64,000 nt of DNA, from assembly GCA_947179485.1 (NCBI GenBank), contig OX359248.1, positions 57,422,386 to 57,486,385 on the forward strand, in the 5' to 3' direction. This DNA is from Allacma fusca. Its lineage: Eukaryota; Arthropoda; Collembola; Symphypleona; Sminthuridae. The position numbers were made by a program, and so were the translations under genes. The notes under the pieces are model-generated. The model worked only from the letters and a program-made list of their open reading frames with translations, made no database searches and was not told the DNA's origin. The first letter of the stretch is position 1. The number at the start of each line of letters is the position of its first letter. Of the stretch, positions 34,590 through 46,937 are shown one piece after another.

Positions 34590-35440
34590 TACAGAGTATG
34601 ACGTTCGTGTCCCCGCTGAGGATACGTACACTTGAAAAACTCAGACCTTGACCTCTCGCATATACCAAGTCTTGATGCAAGGTGTCGTCCAAATTTACCC
34701 ACGCGGAGGTCACAACCAAAAAGTTGTATAGAGTTTGAAAACGTAAAATACTTTACTTATGTGCACTTTGACGTACATGACCCAGCTGTTAATAATTCCA
34801 CTTGAACATTTTATCCTTTGATCTCTGGCATATACCAAGTCTTGATGCAAGTTGTCGTATTAATGTATCCCCGCGAAGGTTACAAACAAAATGTTGTATA
34901 CATATTTAAAATTTAATGAGCTGTATTAAGGTTCTCTGTGACCCTCTTGACCCCGATGTGGATAGTTCCATTTGAACATTTAATCATTTGATCTCTGGAA
35001 TATACAGTCTTGACGCGAGGTGTCGTACAAATTTATCCGCGCGAAGTCATAACCAAACAAAATGTACACACATTGAAAATTTAATGAGTTGTATTAAGGA
35101 TCTCTGTGACCTTCGTGACCCCGTTGTTGATAAATTCACTTGAACATTTTATCATTTGATCTCTGGAATATACAGTCTTGACGCGAGGTGTCGTACAAAT
35201 TTATCCGCGCGAAGTCATAACCAAACAAAATGTACACACATTGAAAATTTAATGAGTTGTATTAAGGATCTCTGTGACCTTCGTGACCCCGTTGTTGATA
35301 CATTCACTTGAACATTTTATCATTTGATCTCTGGCATATACCAAGTCTTGATGGTGTCGTTGAAATTAACCCAAGCGGAGGTCACAACGAAAACTTTGTA
35401 TAGACTAAAAACATAAAAAACTTTACTAAGGTGCACTTTG
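34590..35440. repeat. about 170-bp tandem repeat, block 1 (five units)
   Basis: The marker CTTGATGCAA/CTTGACGCGA recurs at about 34671, 34841, 35009, 35177 and 35347 (spacing 168-170). Each unit carries GTGTCGT, AAATTTA/TCC, CGCGGAGGTCA and CTTGAACATTTTATCATTTG. Units three and four are almost identical. Confidence 0.85.
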
Positions 35441-35548
35441 ACCTACGTTATAACTGTTGGGGCTTCCAAAGAGTATCTCAACGGGAAGAACTCCGGGGTA
35501 ACAGTCACGGCCCTAATAATGTCGCAGACTCGATAGTAAATAAATGTT

Positions 35549-37160
35549 ATGGAATATATTTCAATATATTATTGTATATATATTGTATTCACTATGGGAC
35601 GTCTGCCCCAGTACTTGAAAACAGTATATGTTACACCTATTTATAAGAAAAAAGGCAGTAAAGTTGAGGCTGACTCATATAGATCATTACACTGCCTGCC
35701 CTTCTCGAACAAATTATTTGAAGAGGTTGTGTAATCGCCTCTTTTTTGAAAATGAAAAACTGCTGCATGAAAACCAGCATGGTTTCAGGCGTGATCGTCC
35801 TTGTTTGACTATCGTGCTTGCGTTTGTACACAAAATTTGTATGTATCTCAGTGTTCGTCTAGTTGAAGTCTTAGCGGTATTCATTGAGCTACGAAAGGCA
35901 CTTAACTCTGTGTCCCGATTATTACTGCTTCACAAGTTGAAGTCAAAGTTTTCTTGTAATATTTGTATCCTACGTGTACTTTCGGACTGCCTATATAATC
36001 GCAGATTTAAAATAATATGCAATGCGTATGTTTCTGATGTGTATAACGATGTAAATGGGGTACCTCAGGGATCTTTACTTGGTCCGTATCTTTTTGTACT
36101 GTTTTTCGCTGACTTTAATGAGCATTTGACTGGTGACTATATTGCATATGCTGATGATCTGGTTATCTTTATGTATGAAAAATGTATAACTAGTCTATTT
36201 GAACGTATGCAGATTGCCTGACTAACTTACATACCTGGATGAACTGTAATGCGTTGACGATAAATATTTCTAAAACAAAATATGTAATATTTAACAAATT
36301 TCCATCTGCTATTACAACTGATTGTGAACTCTATGTGAATGGTGAACCCTTGGAAAGAGTGTGGGTTTTTAAATACTTAGGTATATTATTGGATCAAAAA
36401 CCCACCTACAAAGAACATGTGGAGTATGTGCTACAAAAATATCTAAATCTATGGGGTCACTTATCCGTGTCCAACGATACCTAAATGACAACGCGCGCAG
36501 GCTTTTAATCAATTCTTTTGTACTCAGCCATGTTAATTATTGCTTACTTATTTGGAGCAATGCCTGCAAGTTAAGAATTGACATCATACATTGTAAGTTG
36601 GAAAATTTTTGAATCAGAATGTATTCCCGTAATCGTAAGGACAAAAATGTGTTAGCACTCTCTCACCCATACGAACATTATAATATTTTATCTGTTTTTG
36701 ATCGTATCACGTACTATAGAAGCAAGTTTATGTTTAATCTGGCACACTATGGTAGTAACATCAACTACATAAACGGTTTACTCCTGTCTAAGGTTTCTTC
36801 TAGTAGGTTACGCTGCTCGGACGTTATTGTTCTTTACCATCCTCTGGCCAAGGCTGCCTAATGCAAAAAACACATAGTGTATGCTTGTATAAAGGTATGG
36901 AACGAACTCACTCTGAATTGTCGTCGGCGTGACTGTGTACAATGTATATTTAAGAAAATGTTAATTAAGCATATACTTGTACAAAAAGACGACTCTTATA
37001 CTTAATGTCTGTTTGCACCCTTACGAACTTTTTTATGTATGTTTGACTGTTTGTTTCTGTATGTGATTATAATGGCAGTGTTAAGGGTGAAAATCAATAT
37101 CCTATGTTGACTCCTTGAGACACTTTAATAAAGACTTAAAAATAATAATAATAAGAATAA
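35549..37160 (+). pseudogene. LINE copy B: RT region, 5'-truncated, broken
   Basis: Same family as copy A; both share the 3' end (GTGAAAATCAATATCCTATG, ATAAAGACT). Visible RT motifs: TPIYKKKGSKVEADSYR (about 35635), FIELRKALNSVS (catalytic Asp changed to Glu), GVPQGSLLGP (36057-36086) and an intact YADD (36147-36158). Then come FKYLGILLDQKPTYKEH (about 36370) and a C-terminal piece to 36861. At least three frameshifts or stops. The copy ends in an (AAT)n tail at about 37137-37160. Confidence 0.85.
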
Positions 37161-37359
37161 TGATTTTCAATTAATGAATTATTTAGCTGATGCACACTCA
37201 AACTTTACAAATTATCCAACTTAGGATAAAGTAGTTAATATAGAAACAGAAATAGAATTAATATAGGGAGAGCAAGGAATAGTGGACTGAAACACTTATG
37301 TTCTTCCTTTTAAATCTAACTAAGAAGCGCCTCTCCTTTTCTGGAGCTTATGAGATGGA

Positions 37360-37860
37360 GCTTATGAGCTGTATTAAGGTTCTTAGTAACCCTCGTGAAC
37401 CCGATGTGAATAATTCCACTTGGACATTTTATCATTTGATCCCTGACATATACCAAGTCTTGAAGCAAGGTGTCGTACAAATTTATCCACGCGGAGGTCA
37501 TAACCAACAAGTTGTATACACATTGAAAATTTAAAGAGCTGTATTAAGGTTCTCTGTGACCTTCCTGACATCGCTTTTGATAAATACACTTGAACATTTT
37601 AATATTTGATCTATGGCATTTAGTAGGTCTTGACGCAAAGTGTCGTTCAAATTTACAAACGCGGAGGTCAAAACGAAAACTTTTATTTAAATTTACAATT
37701 TTGTGTCCAATGTTAAGGTTCCCTGTGACCTTCGTGGCCCTTCTGTGGATAATTCCAGTTGCAGATTTAATGACTTGACCTGTCGCATAAACCAAGTCTT
37801 GATGAAGCTTGTCGTCCAAATTTATCCACGCGGAGGTCACAACGAAAACGTGAATTTGAA
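37360..37860. repeat. about 170-bp tandem repeat, block 2 (three units)
   Basis: Markers at about 37459, 37629 and 37798 (spacing 170). Same family as block 1, separated from it by LINE copy B and about 200 bp of other sequence. Confidence 0.8.
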
Positions 37861-38413
37861 ATTACTTGATATGTACTTGAAATGCAAAAGGTACTCGAGT
37901 ACTTCCACCAAATCATGCGTAGAAAAGTCATGCCTTAAATCGTGCATCATTGGCTGTTATTTTGATGTGAGCCGAGAGCCGCCTTGTGCAACACATCTAT
38001 ACATGGAATGTAATACTTCAATGAAACTACCGAAAATACAATGAAGGCATTGTATGGTATATACATAGAAATCTAACAGCTACAGTATTGAAACTTTAGT
38101 TCACAATTCATTTAAGGGACAGACTTCATGGTAGTGTTTAAACTCACATTTCTGTTCCCAAAACTGGAACCGAGTCCGAGACATTTTTGCTTTCCCGGAA
38201 CAGATCCGGAAAATAAAGCCGGTTCCGGTTCCTTTGGCAAAAAATTTATAGGATTCATTTTAATTGAAGTCAAAACTGTTGTGTCCCCTTTTCAAATGAT
38301 CGAAATTTAACGGTTCTTTAAACCGTTGACCAGAAACCGAACCTGAACCTCGGGAATTACCGATACCAAAAAGAAACACTACTTCGTTGCCATGGATATT
38401 TGCGAGGTTCATC

Positions 38414-40162
38414 CAGTGGTCGGACTGTACTGTACTTTTTAGTTCAGTACAGTTGTACAGTAGTATTGATAAAAGTACAGCATTGGTACAGCAACGCATG
38501 CTCATTATGTTTCGTCAATAAAGCAGAGTACAGTATCTACACATATTCATAACATGAACTATTGACACAGTATTGAGAAGCCGCTATAGCAATAAAAACA
38601 AGTAAAGCAAAGCAACGATTTGTTATAAATAATACTAATTCATATAAAGTACAGCAAATTATTGACACACGCAAAAGACCTCATCTAGTATTTGATTGTG
38701 AAGATCAAAGGTATACTTTAAACGAAAATGAAAAAAGAGTTGCATCTGTGAAACTCCCCAAAGTTTATACGGAGCTATTTTACTTCACAGCGCAATTATC
38801 AAATGAAAATACCAGCAAATGGCTAGAAGTTAACGTTTAAATGCTTATTGTGCCCAAAAATGTTTTCCAGGTGTGCTAAAGAAACATATGCCAACCTAAC
38901 GTCATGTTGAACTAAGTTTTCGTCAATAAAAAAAATAAATGTGGGGTTTATACTCCGATTTACCATCAGGTCTTACAGAGTTTTCTTTACCTCCTTTATT
39001 CTTATAATTTCACAACATGGATCCATTCAGGCCCATTAGCTACATATTGTGAAGTGCGTCCGTCCATTCCACACTTTACTCAACCGCAGGCCTGTATGTT
39101 AACTCGTCATCATATGACCAATTACCGAAGGTAGAGACAAAGGCCTCCGCTACGTATGCGGTCCGCTATATAAGCACATACAGTTTCATGCATTTTACCG
39201 GTGTAACACACAGCATCCCCGCAGCCTCGCAAGCATGTATATCACAACACACATACGCAGACTTAGCTATAGAGAGAGAGTGAATGTAAGCTACAGGTAG
39301 AGGGAGAAGATATGCAGATAAGGGAGGAGATATGGGATATACCAAGGACACAATCTTATCCGAATTTCAGCATTCGCAGTATATACATACATACCGATTC
39401 ATCTTACGAATCATTATCGGTGTACAGCACACACTACTACTACTGCTACTCTTCCAAGAATGCGAAACATACCTCCAAACCTCATTTGCATACCGATAGT
39501 GTAAAGCGAAAGATAGAAAGGACCTGAAATTATGTTGGGGTGAGCTAGAGTCGAAAGCCGGCTCTTCTGCAACCATACAGATTCGCTACACCACCAGACC
39601 GCAGGCTCGGTCAAGTTTGCGTCAATAAATAGTAATTTAAAACGTACCGATTATAAAATTAACTAAGCATAATAAATTTTACTCAGTAATTTGAATCCAT
39701 ATTACTTCAAAAATATCTTCCAAAATAAGCTATTGACAAAATAATTTATTGTACATCAAGAGCACCTACAGAAACTACATAACAAACTTGCTGAAGAAAA
39801 TACGTCAGAAACTTGGTTTGGAAATGGAAATACAGATACAGCTTCTATTGCAGAATATTAGTCGAATGTTGCCGGCAATTATACAATATTGACGATTATA
39901 TACGTACTGCTATGGGTAAATCACAGTATTGATAACTATTTATGTATAACTTGTAGAGTAAATCAAAGCAATGATAACTATTTTTGCATAACTAGTGTAG
40001 TTAAGTAAATTATTGACAAATATTCGGATGTGCTTTTAACAGCAAAGCATTGTATTAAAACAATTATCATATCCAGACTATAGTAAAGCACAGCACAGGT
40101 AAAGGCAACTGTACAAAAATAGTACTAGAGTATTGTACTGATAAATCAAAGTCGGACTACTG
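38414..40162. mobile_element. hAT-like non-autonomous element, 1.75 kb
   Basis: Left end CAGTGGTCGGACT (38414 on) and right end (inverse CAGTAGTCCGACT, ending 40162) match at 11 of 13 positions. Flanking octamers GGTTCATC (38406-38413) and GGTTAATC (40163-40170) match at 7 of 8. The interior has degenerate ATTGACA/AAAGTACAGCA runs and no transposase. It carries a nested SINE-like insertion at 38931-39612. Confidence 0.75.
38931..39612 (-). mobile_element. SINE-like insertion with 17-bp TSD, nested in hAT
   Basis: Flanked by AAGTTTTCGTCAATAAA (38914-38930) and AAGTTTGCGTCAATAAA (39613-39629), one mismatch. The right end on the minus strand has the same tRNA-like head as the 10 kb SINE (GTGGTGTAGCG, GGTTGCAGA, TTTCGACTC; about 39600-39535) and similarity continues for about 40 bp (CATAA, TTTCTATC). 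At 682 bp it is longer than the first copy, so it may be composite. Confidence 0.65.
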
Positions 40163-40689
40163 GGTTAATCTATCACGGGATACGGGAAATGTCATTCTAG
40201 ATATCTAAATTTACTCATTTACCTGAGGCCTTTCAAAAAGTAAATCAAAATTTGTCATGTTTTTTAGATTATTCAGTGTTTGAAGTACATACGCACAACT
40301 AATAGGTTTTAACGCTAGTTGGTCGAAATTTGTGCAAGCTTTTCAGAGAGCCATTGTGTATTTTTATATTAGCAATAGTGGCGAGTTGAGAACATGTACA
40401 GAAAACACAGGAAACAAGGTTTAAGAAATCCTCTTCAATAACTTATTAATGGTAATAGTTAAAAATATTGCGGATAAAAAAAATTAATATCAACTTTTTA
40501 ATATCACAGCTCGCAGTTCTGAAACTACGTCACTATTGACTATTTGTAGCAAACATTTCATGGGTAAAACTCAATTAGTTGGATTTTGTACTCGTACTTG
40601 AACGAGCAAGTCCGGATCTGACTCTGCTTTTACCCGAAAATCCAAGTAAGGTTCCGGGTCAAGTTCGGTATCAAAAATTACCCTGCCCG

Positions 40690-40860
40690 TGCGGAGCCGT
40701 GTTCATGACCATCTGTGGATAATTGGTATTGAACATTCAATGACTTGACCTCTGGCATATACCAAGTCTTGATGAAGCTTATCGTCCAAATTTATCTACT
40801 CGGAGGTCACAACGAAAACGTTGTATAGATTTTGAAGATTCTTCTTACAAAAATTAATTT
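40690..40860. repeat. single about 170-bp repeat unit
   Basis: CCAAGTCTTGATGAAGCTT, AAATTTATC, CTCGGAGGTCACAACGAAAA match blocks 1 and 2. It probably marks the left flank of the array piece later interrupted by LINE copy C. The matching right piece starts at 43546. Confidence 0.7.
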
Positions 40861-41279
40861 GAGTGCACAGTTTTATGACCTTGCCGTGGTTGGATTACTT
40901 GAAATTACTACTCAACATGTATGTTTTTCGGAAGTATATTAAGTTTACCGGAGCATATACCATAGTGATATTTGGAATGTAATTTTTTTTAATTTGGAAG
41001 AGAACACCAAGTTTCTGTGTTTTGAAAAAAGACCCAATTTATTTTTTATTTCGGGGCCAAATTATCCTGAATTTCATAAATTAAATCTTGAAGTAGTAGT
41101 TCATAGGAAATTTACTAAAATTTGGACTGGTTATTTGTGTAATTTACATTTCTTTGCAAGTTGGGAAAGTGAGTGTATGTTAAACACACCGATAGTTAAA
41201 GACACGGTCCTGTCGTTGGGTTTGTGCACAGTGCTCCTTCAGCGTTCGTATATCATGTGTATACCGTTACTACGTAGCT

Positions 41280-43546
41280 CTTCCACACATACACCGTCAA
41301 AGAAAAGGCTGAAGCTCCGACAACTGCAATTAGGCATTAGCATTATCAACCCCGGCCCTGTATGCGGGATATGCAACGCAGCAGGAAGGCGAAACCAAGA
41401 GATAAAGGAATGTGACAAGTGTGAGAACTACTACCACCAAACTTGCTTGAAAATATCCACCAATGATTTCAAGAAAGTATACACAGAGATATACACAGTG
41501 GGAATATCCAAGATGCAGCCCCGATGTCAGCCTAACTATTTGCGTAATCTGTGACACTTTCAAGAAGACCTGGAAACTCTACACCTGTACAGCGCATGGC
41601 ACACCATTCGTGTATCAAAAAAGAAATGGGTATAAAAACAATAAAATGCAGTACGGTATGGGTATGCATATCATGCACGAAATTACCAAATACAAACACA
41701 AAACCATCAGCAACAACAATTACCAACACAAATATTGTAAGACCAGTATTTAAATCCAAATACAAGAAAGCCTCTACAATTGGTCATCTAAATACACGAG
41801 ATATTCTTTCCGTTGGGAAAAAGACGACGTTCGATCTCTCATACTTAACAATGACTTTGATTTCTTTTGCTATAACTGAAACATGGCTTAATCCATCAAT
41901 AAGTAACGATGAAGTTCACATCCCAGGCTACAACATTGTCAGAACTGAAAGGCCGAACGCACTTAATAAGAAAGGGGGCAGTGTATGTATTTATATCAAA
42001 GAAACATAGAACGTTACAATCCTACCTTCACCTTTCCCATTCCCCATTGAATCCCTTCAAGTTGAGGTAAAATCAGGTCCTGCAAGCCCTATATGCATAA
42101 CTTTCCTATACTCCTGTACAACGGTAAGGGTGAAAGAACAAACTGTAACATCTACCGTCCCATCTCATTGCTCTCAGTCTTAGCCAAACGTTTTGATCGC
42201 GTTGTTCATATGCCCCTTTGTGAATTTCTCGAGAAGCATAATCTCCTGTCTACTAACCAACACGGCATATATTGATGCGGACAGTGGCAAATACGTTGAA
42301 ACGTTTTTTATTGATTTCCGGAAAGCGTTTGACTCTGTCTCCCAGAAGTTAATATTGCACAAGCTAAAGTGTATTGGGGTATCAGGTAAACTTTTAAAGT
42401 GGTTTAACTCCTACCTAAGTGAGAGGGAAGTACAAGTCCGGATCGGGAAATTACTTTCTGATCCAGCAGTGGTGAACGTTGGGACACCTCAAGGAAGTTG
42501 CTTGTCCACTATATTGTTCTCGATCTTCATCAATAACCTCCCACAGCGCTTTAAGAACTCAAACTGCATCCTTTTTGCAGCCCATTTAGCAATATACCAC
42601 GCAGACTATTCATTAGAGAAAATTTAATGGGTACTGCAACGAGAAATGCAGATATTGCAGAGTGGTCAAATGAAAACAGTATGCAAGTTAACCTGTAAAA
42701 AACCAAGCTAATGCTACAACAATCTCCAAACAACAGGAAACATTCATCAAGCATATCGCTTTCCCTTGATGGAAAACCAATCGAGCAAGTGAGTGGTTTC
42801 AAATACCTGCGGCTATTATTAGACAAAAATCTTACCTTGAATGAGCATTTTCACCAAACATGTACCAAGATTTCAGCGCGAACTAAATTGCTGGCTAGAT
42901 ACAGAAGCGGATTTAGTCTGAGAGATCTGGCAATATTTGTCGACAGTCTAATCATCTCTGTGATAAATAACGGTCTACACGTCTGGGGCTCAATCTGCCC
43001 GTCCAGAATGGCGAAGCTAGACGACAGTCTTTTTAAACTATACAAAAATGTGTTTTCGTCTAGCTATCATAAAAAACTAACTCCGAAAACCGAAATTCTA
43101 GAAAACATGAATTGGTTATTGACAGAAGAAAGAAAAAAACTTTTTCTCGTAAAATTTATACAAAAACATTTTGTTGTTTCAAGTACAAATCCTATAAAGA
43201 ACATGTTATGTGATGTGATCCAACCTCGATACCAAAGAACAGAAAGAATATTGAGAAAACCGCTAAACCTTGATCGCAGTGTGAAAGTGAAATCTTTTGG
43301 CCTGCGACCTTTCTCGTACTCAGCTGTACAAATGTGGAATTCACTGCAACAATCAATTCAAGAAATCAAATCTGAAGCTCTATTTGACAAGGTTGTCAGG
43401 AAAACAATTGTATCTAGGAGAGTTGAAAATAATTGTATGCAATTACAATAAACCTGACCATATTATTTCTACCGACCGTGTTTGACATGAAACAAACAGT
43501 AATTGTTATGTTTTTAACACGTAAGTAAATCAATAAATCAATCAAT
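41280..43546 (+). pseudogene. LINE copy C: 2A-like, PHD, endonuclease, RT (broken)
   Basis: A second PHD-LINE family. A degenerate 2A-like motif (GISIINPGP, about 41333-41359) directly precedes a PHD finger (CGIC, CDKC, YYHQTC; 41362-41450). The endonuclease N-part follows (GHLNTRD, ITETWLNPSIS, GGSVCIYIKET; to 42009). The endonuclease C-part and RT N-part are deleted. RT resumes with YRPISLLSVLAKRFD, FIDFRKAFDSVS (Asp kept), GTPQGSCLS and FAAH at 42574-42585 where YADD is expected, so both catalytic Asp are lost. The C-terminal 246 codons (42711-43451) are intact. The tail is AATCAATAAATCAATCAAT and the copy is inserted in an about 170-bp repeat unit. Confidence 0.85.
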
Positions 43547-43602
43547 ACCAAGTCTTGATGCAAGGTGTCGTCCAAATTTACCCACGCGGAGGTCACAACG
43601 AA
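43547..43602. repeat. partial about 170-bp repeat unit right of LINE C
   Basis: ACCAAGTCTTGATGCAAGGT through CGGAGGTCACAACGAA matches the family. It ends abruptly at the TTAGG tract. Confidence 0.75.
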
Positions 43603-43637
43603 GGTTAGGTTAGGTTAGGTTAGGTTAGGTTAGGTTA
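43603..43637. repeat. (TTAGG)6 telomere-type tract
   Basis: Six perfect TTAGG units (43605-43634) with partial units on both sides. Interstitial: satellite sequence lies to the left and the about 430-480-bp repeat begins at once on the right with TTATATGACTTG. Confidence 0.95.
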
Positions 43638-44420
43638 TATGACTTGTGGGATATAGAATTGGAGAACGTTGGTGGAAAAGATGGGTGAAATTTTGCCAAG
43701 CATATGATCATTTACTCATTTGTATTTTCGGTATTGCAAGTTTGATTTCCATCCATTTGTTTGCTATGATATTCGGACCAAATCATAAATCCAAGACCTT
43801 TCAGGTGATGGTATAGCACAGGTGGATAGATTTTCTCTGCGATTGGTAACCCAGTTCTTCTACTCACTACGTTTTCTAATGACGATTTTTAAAAACTTGC
43901 AACCATTTGTGCTAAAACTTTAAATTTGGAAACTTTGAAAAAAGGAAGCTGAAACTTTAGAGGTTCATTTCGTGGAGTAGACGTGATGTTCCTGAAACCC
44001 ACCCCATCGGGTAGCTGAGTTGTTTTACGCAAAATGTCAGTATTTCGGCGGGTGTTGATTAGGCGAAATCGCGCCTGGGCGATATCAGTACATTAGTGCA
44101 TGTAGTTGTGATTTCCAGGTTAAAGGACTTATAGAATTTGAGAATGTTGTTGGAAAGGACGTGTAAAATTTTGTCAAGCATATGATCATGTACTGAGCTG
44201 TACGTTTTGTATTGCAAGTTTCATTTCTACCAATTTGTTTGCTATGATACTCGGACCAAATTATAAATCCAAGGCATTTCAGGCGATGGTATAGCACAGG
44301 TTGATGGATTTTCTCTACGATTGGTAACCAAGTTCTAATACTGACCACGTTGGCTCATGACTATTTTCAAAAACAAGCAAACTTTTGAGCAAAAGCCATA
44401 ATCTTGAAAACTTTGAAAGA
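43637..44420. repeat. about 480-bp direct repeat, same family as 29.2-29.8 kb
   Basis: GATTGGTAAC blocks at 43841 and 44319. Shared text includes GGTATAGCACAGG, CAAGCATATGATCAT and ATAAATCCAAG. Orientation is the same as at 29.2-29.8 kb. Confidence 0.75.
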
Positions 44421-44429
44421 AATTATAAA

Positions 44430-45300
44430 ATGGAGCCCGAAAATGAAAATCATTAACCAGGCTACTTTCACAAAGTTTTCCATTAAACCTTGCATGCAGC
44501 CGCCTAAAACCGACAATTTGAAACCAGCATTAAACGCTTGTAATGGTGCGTAGCTCATGTAACCTTTGACGATGAAATGTGATGTGACTTGCACACGTTT
44601 AATTTAACTATAAACTGAAGAAGGAATATGCATCTCGTTCCTTAATGTTTTAATCAGGAACCAAATTCTTAAGAAACCTATAAGTTGTGAATAAACCAGC
44701 ACGGAATGTTTGCGATGTTCTAACTCTCGCTGACTGAGTATATGCCTGCATAATCTTCCTTTGTATCAGAACAATAATTTTGTATGTATGTATTGTCCCC
44801 AACTTAGTGTAAAAAACGGGAACTCCAGTTAAAACATCTTTAAACTGGAGCGTTGAACAGGAATTCAGTAACCAATTGAATTTTTTCGATTCCATTACTC
44901 AAGTAGATTGGTTATTTTGCAGGACGTTTTTGAGTATGTTCCATTAAAGGCATTAACCTTACTGAATTCAGCATGTGACCTATGTCGGGGCTTAAAAATT
45001 CTAAATTTGCGAGAACTAACACACCATACGAAATTACAAAATGAAGACTGAAAATAAAAATCAAGCACCAAGGAACTTTCACAAAGTGTTCTATTTAACC
45101 TTGCATGTAGTCGCCTGGCACCGACAATTTCCGTTTATCAAGGCGTCGCATGAAAAGCTTGCAATGGTACGTAGCACATATAACCATTGACGATGAAATG
45201 TAATGTCACTTACACACGGATAAGTTAACTCCAAACTGAAGGAAGAATACGCATCTGGTTGCTTAAAGTTTAAATTAGGAACCAAATTTTTAAGCACACT
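44430..45300. repeat. two diverged direct copies, about 250 bp, 600 bp apart
   Basis: Segments at about 44440-44690 and 45045-45300 align: TTTCACAAAGTKTTC, AACCTTGCATG, CCGACAATTT, GACGATGAAATGT, ACACG, AGGAACCAAAT. No coding signal. Confidence 0.65.
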
Positions 45301-45354
45301 TTAAGTTAAACAAATGTTTCAAAAAATGCTTAAGTGTAAACAACATAACTGGAG

Positions 45355-45850
45355 TTTGCTCAGCTAGCAATATGTTAAAGCATTACGCCTGCGCAATAGT
45401 TTTTGGAAAAATTTCATTTTTATTCGAGTTATCCATTCAAATAACACTGTCAACCGGAAAAGTCAGAGATCAAGTTCTACAGACTTGTTCCGAATTCCCC
45501 AAACTGGAATTTGTCCCGCTAGCAATATGTTACGGCATAACGATTGTGCAATAATTTTTGAAATATTTTCATTTTTAATCGAGTTATCCATTCAAATAGC
45601 ACTATCGCCCGGAAAAGTCAACGGTCAAGTTCTACAGACTTGTTCCGAATTCCACCAAACTGGAATATGTCCCGCTAGCAATATAATAGGGCATAACGAT
45701 TGTGCAATAATTTTTTAAATATTTTCATTTTTATTCAAATTATCCATTCAAATAGAACTATCACCAAGAAAAGTCAAAGGTCAAGTTCTACAGACTTGTT
45801 TCAAATTACCCCCAAACTGGAGTTTGTCCCGCTTGCTAGCATGGTAATGA
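45355..45850. repeat. about 156-bp tandem repeat, three copies
   Basis: GCTAGCAATAT recurs at 45363, 45518 and 45674. Each unit includes GTGCAATA, ATTTTCATTTTTA, TTATCCATTCAAATA and CAAGTTCTACAGACTTGTT. Short ORFs across it are by-products. Confidence 0.85.
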
Positions 45851-46449
45851 ATGATTTGAATTTTATACATGGGTTCGTTTTATAAGATTTTTGCTCCATT
45901 TTTGAATGTTTGGGGATTTAGTTGTCCGGGGACAACTTGCTTGTCATCACAAGTATGGAGAGTGAGAGTTTTTTAAAAGTGACTTGTGATTCGTTGTGGT
46001 GGCTTTTGCGTGTCTCTTTCTTTTTTTGCATATTTGTCTATATGTAAAAACAATACTCATCCCTAATGAGCTTTACCCTTTGCCATACATATACTCTAAA
46101 TTAAATAACATATTACCTGAAATATTCCGCAAAACAATACTTTTATCCCGAAGATCATCAACAACAGTAGCATATGGCAAAGTCCATGAGTTGAGTCCTG
46201 GAAGTGCAATAATAGTTCCACTAATTCATTATTAATTATTGTCATTATTTTGCAATTATTATTATTATTCTGTTTTAAATAACTAGGAAGGGCACTACGA
46301 ATAATTTTTGTAATTAGGATGAGCGTCATTAATACAATTCATTCCTAATATTTGTAATTAAAATGCTTACAAATTTAACCCTTGCTGATTTTTTGTTGTT
46401 GTTGTTATTATCCCACCTCAGGGCTCTTCAGATAATTTAAGATGGACTC

Positions 46450-46876
46450 TGTTAAGAATGATAGAGCTAAGTATATGTGGGAGTTGCGTGCTGATTGTGA
46501 GTGTTGTGTCTCTGGTATGTACTTTGGTTACTCTCCTTCACACGATCTACTCCGCGGTGGAATGTAGCTATTATGTAACCCATTGATTCAGGGATTCGGC
46601 CATTCACTACGGCTAGTTGTATCTTTTGGTGCACTTCTCCTACGTCGGCACTTTTAATTTTTACTCATGAGCAATTGATGGAAGAGGGAGAATTTTTGTT
46701 TGTCTGATATGTGTGCCATTTTCGTTTTCGTGCTACCAGCACTTTTGTCCTGCACACTGAGAATAAAACTTAAAATAAAGTCTACATTTTTCTTATTTAT
46801 TGTTCTACATTAACGGTCTGCATCTGTTTAGGGTAGCAATTATAATCAGTCCCTGCAGTTACCATTTATCATTACA
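46450..46876 (+). repeat. BEL/Pao 5' LTR (427 bp)
   Basis: Starts TGTTAAGAATG and ends CATTACA. AATAAA signals lie near 46764-46780. Paired with 52203-52637. Confidence 0.95.
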
Positions 46877-46881
46877 TTTTG

Positions 46882-46899
46882 TGGCGACCGTGACAGGAC
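46882..46899 (+). other. BEL/Pao primer-binding site
   Basis: TGGCGACCGTGACAGGAC lies 5 nt after the 5' LTR. It begins with TGG, complementary to the CCA end of a tRNA. I do not name the tRNA. Confidence 0.75.
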
Positions 46900-46937
46900 T
46901 AGTTGGTGTTTCATAATGGAAAAATTCATCCAGAAAA

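Noticed and set aside
29800-43637. TTAGG tracts as the chromosome end.
   Set aside because: Non-telomeric sequence continues on both sides of both tracts, and they are short.
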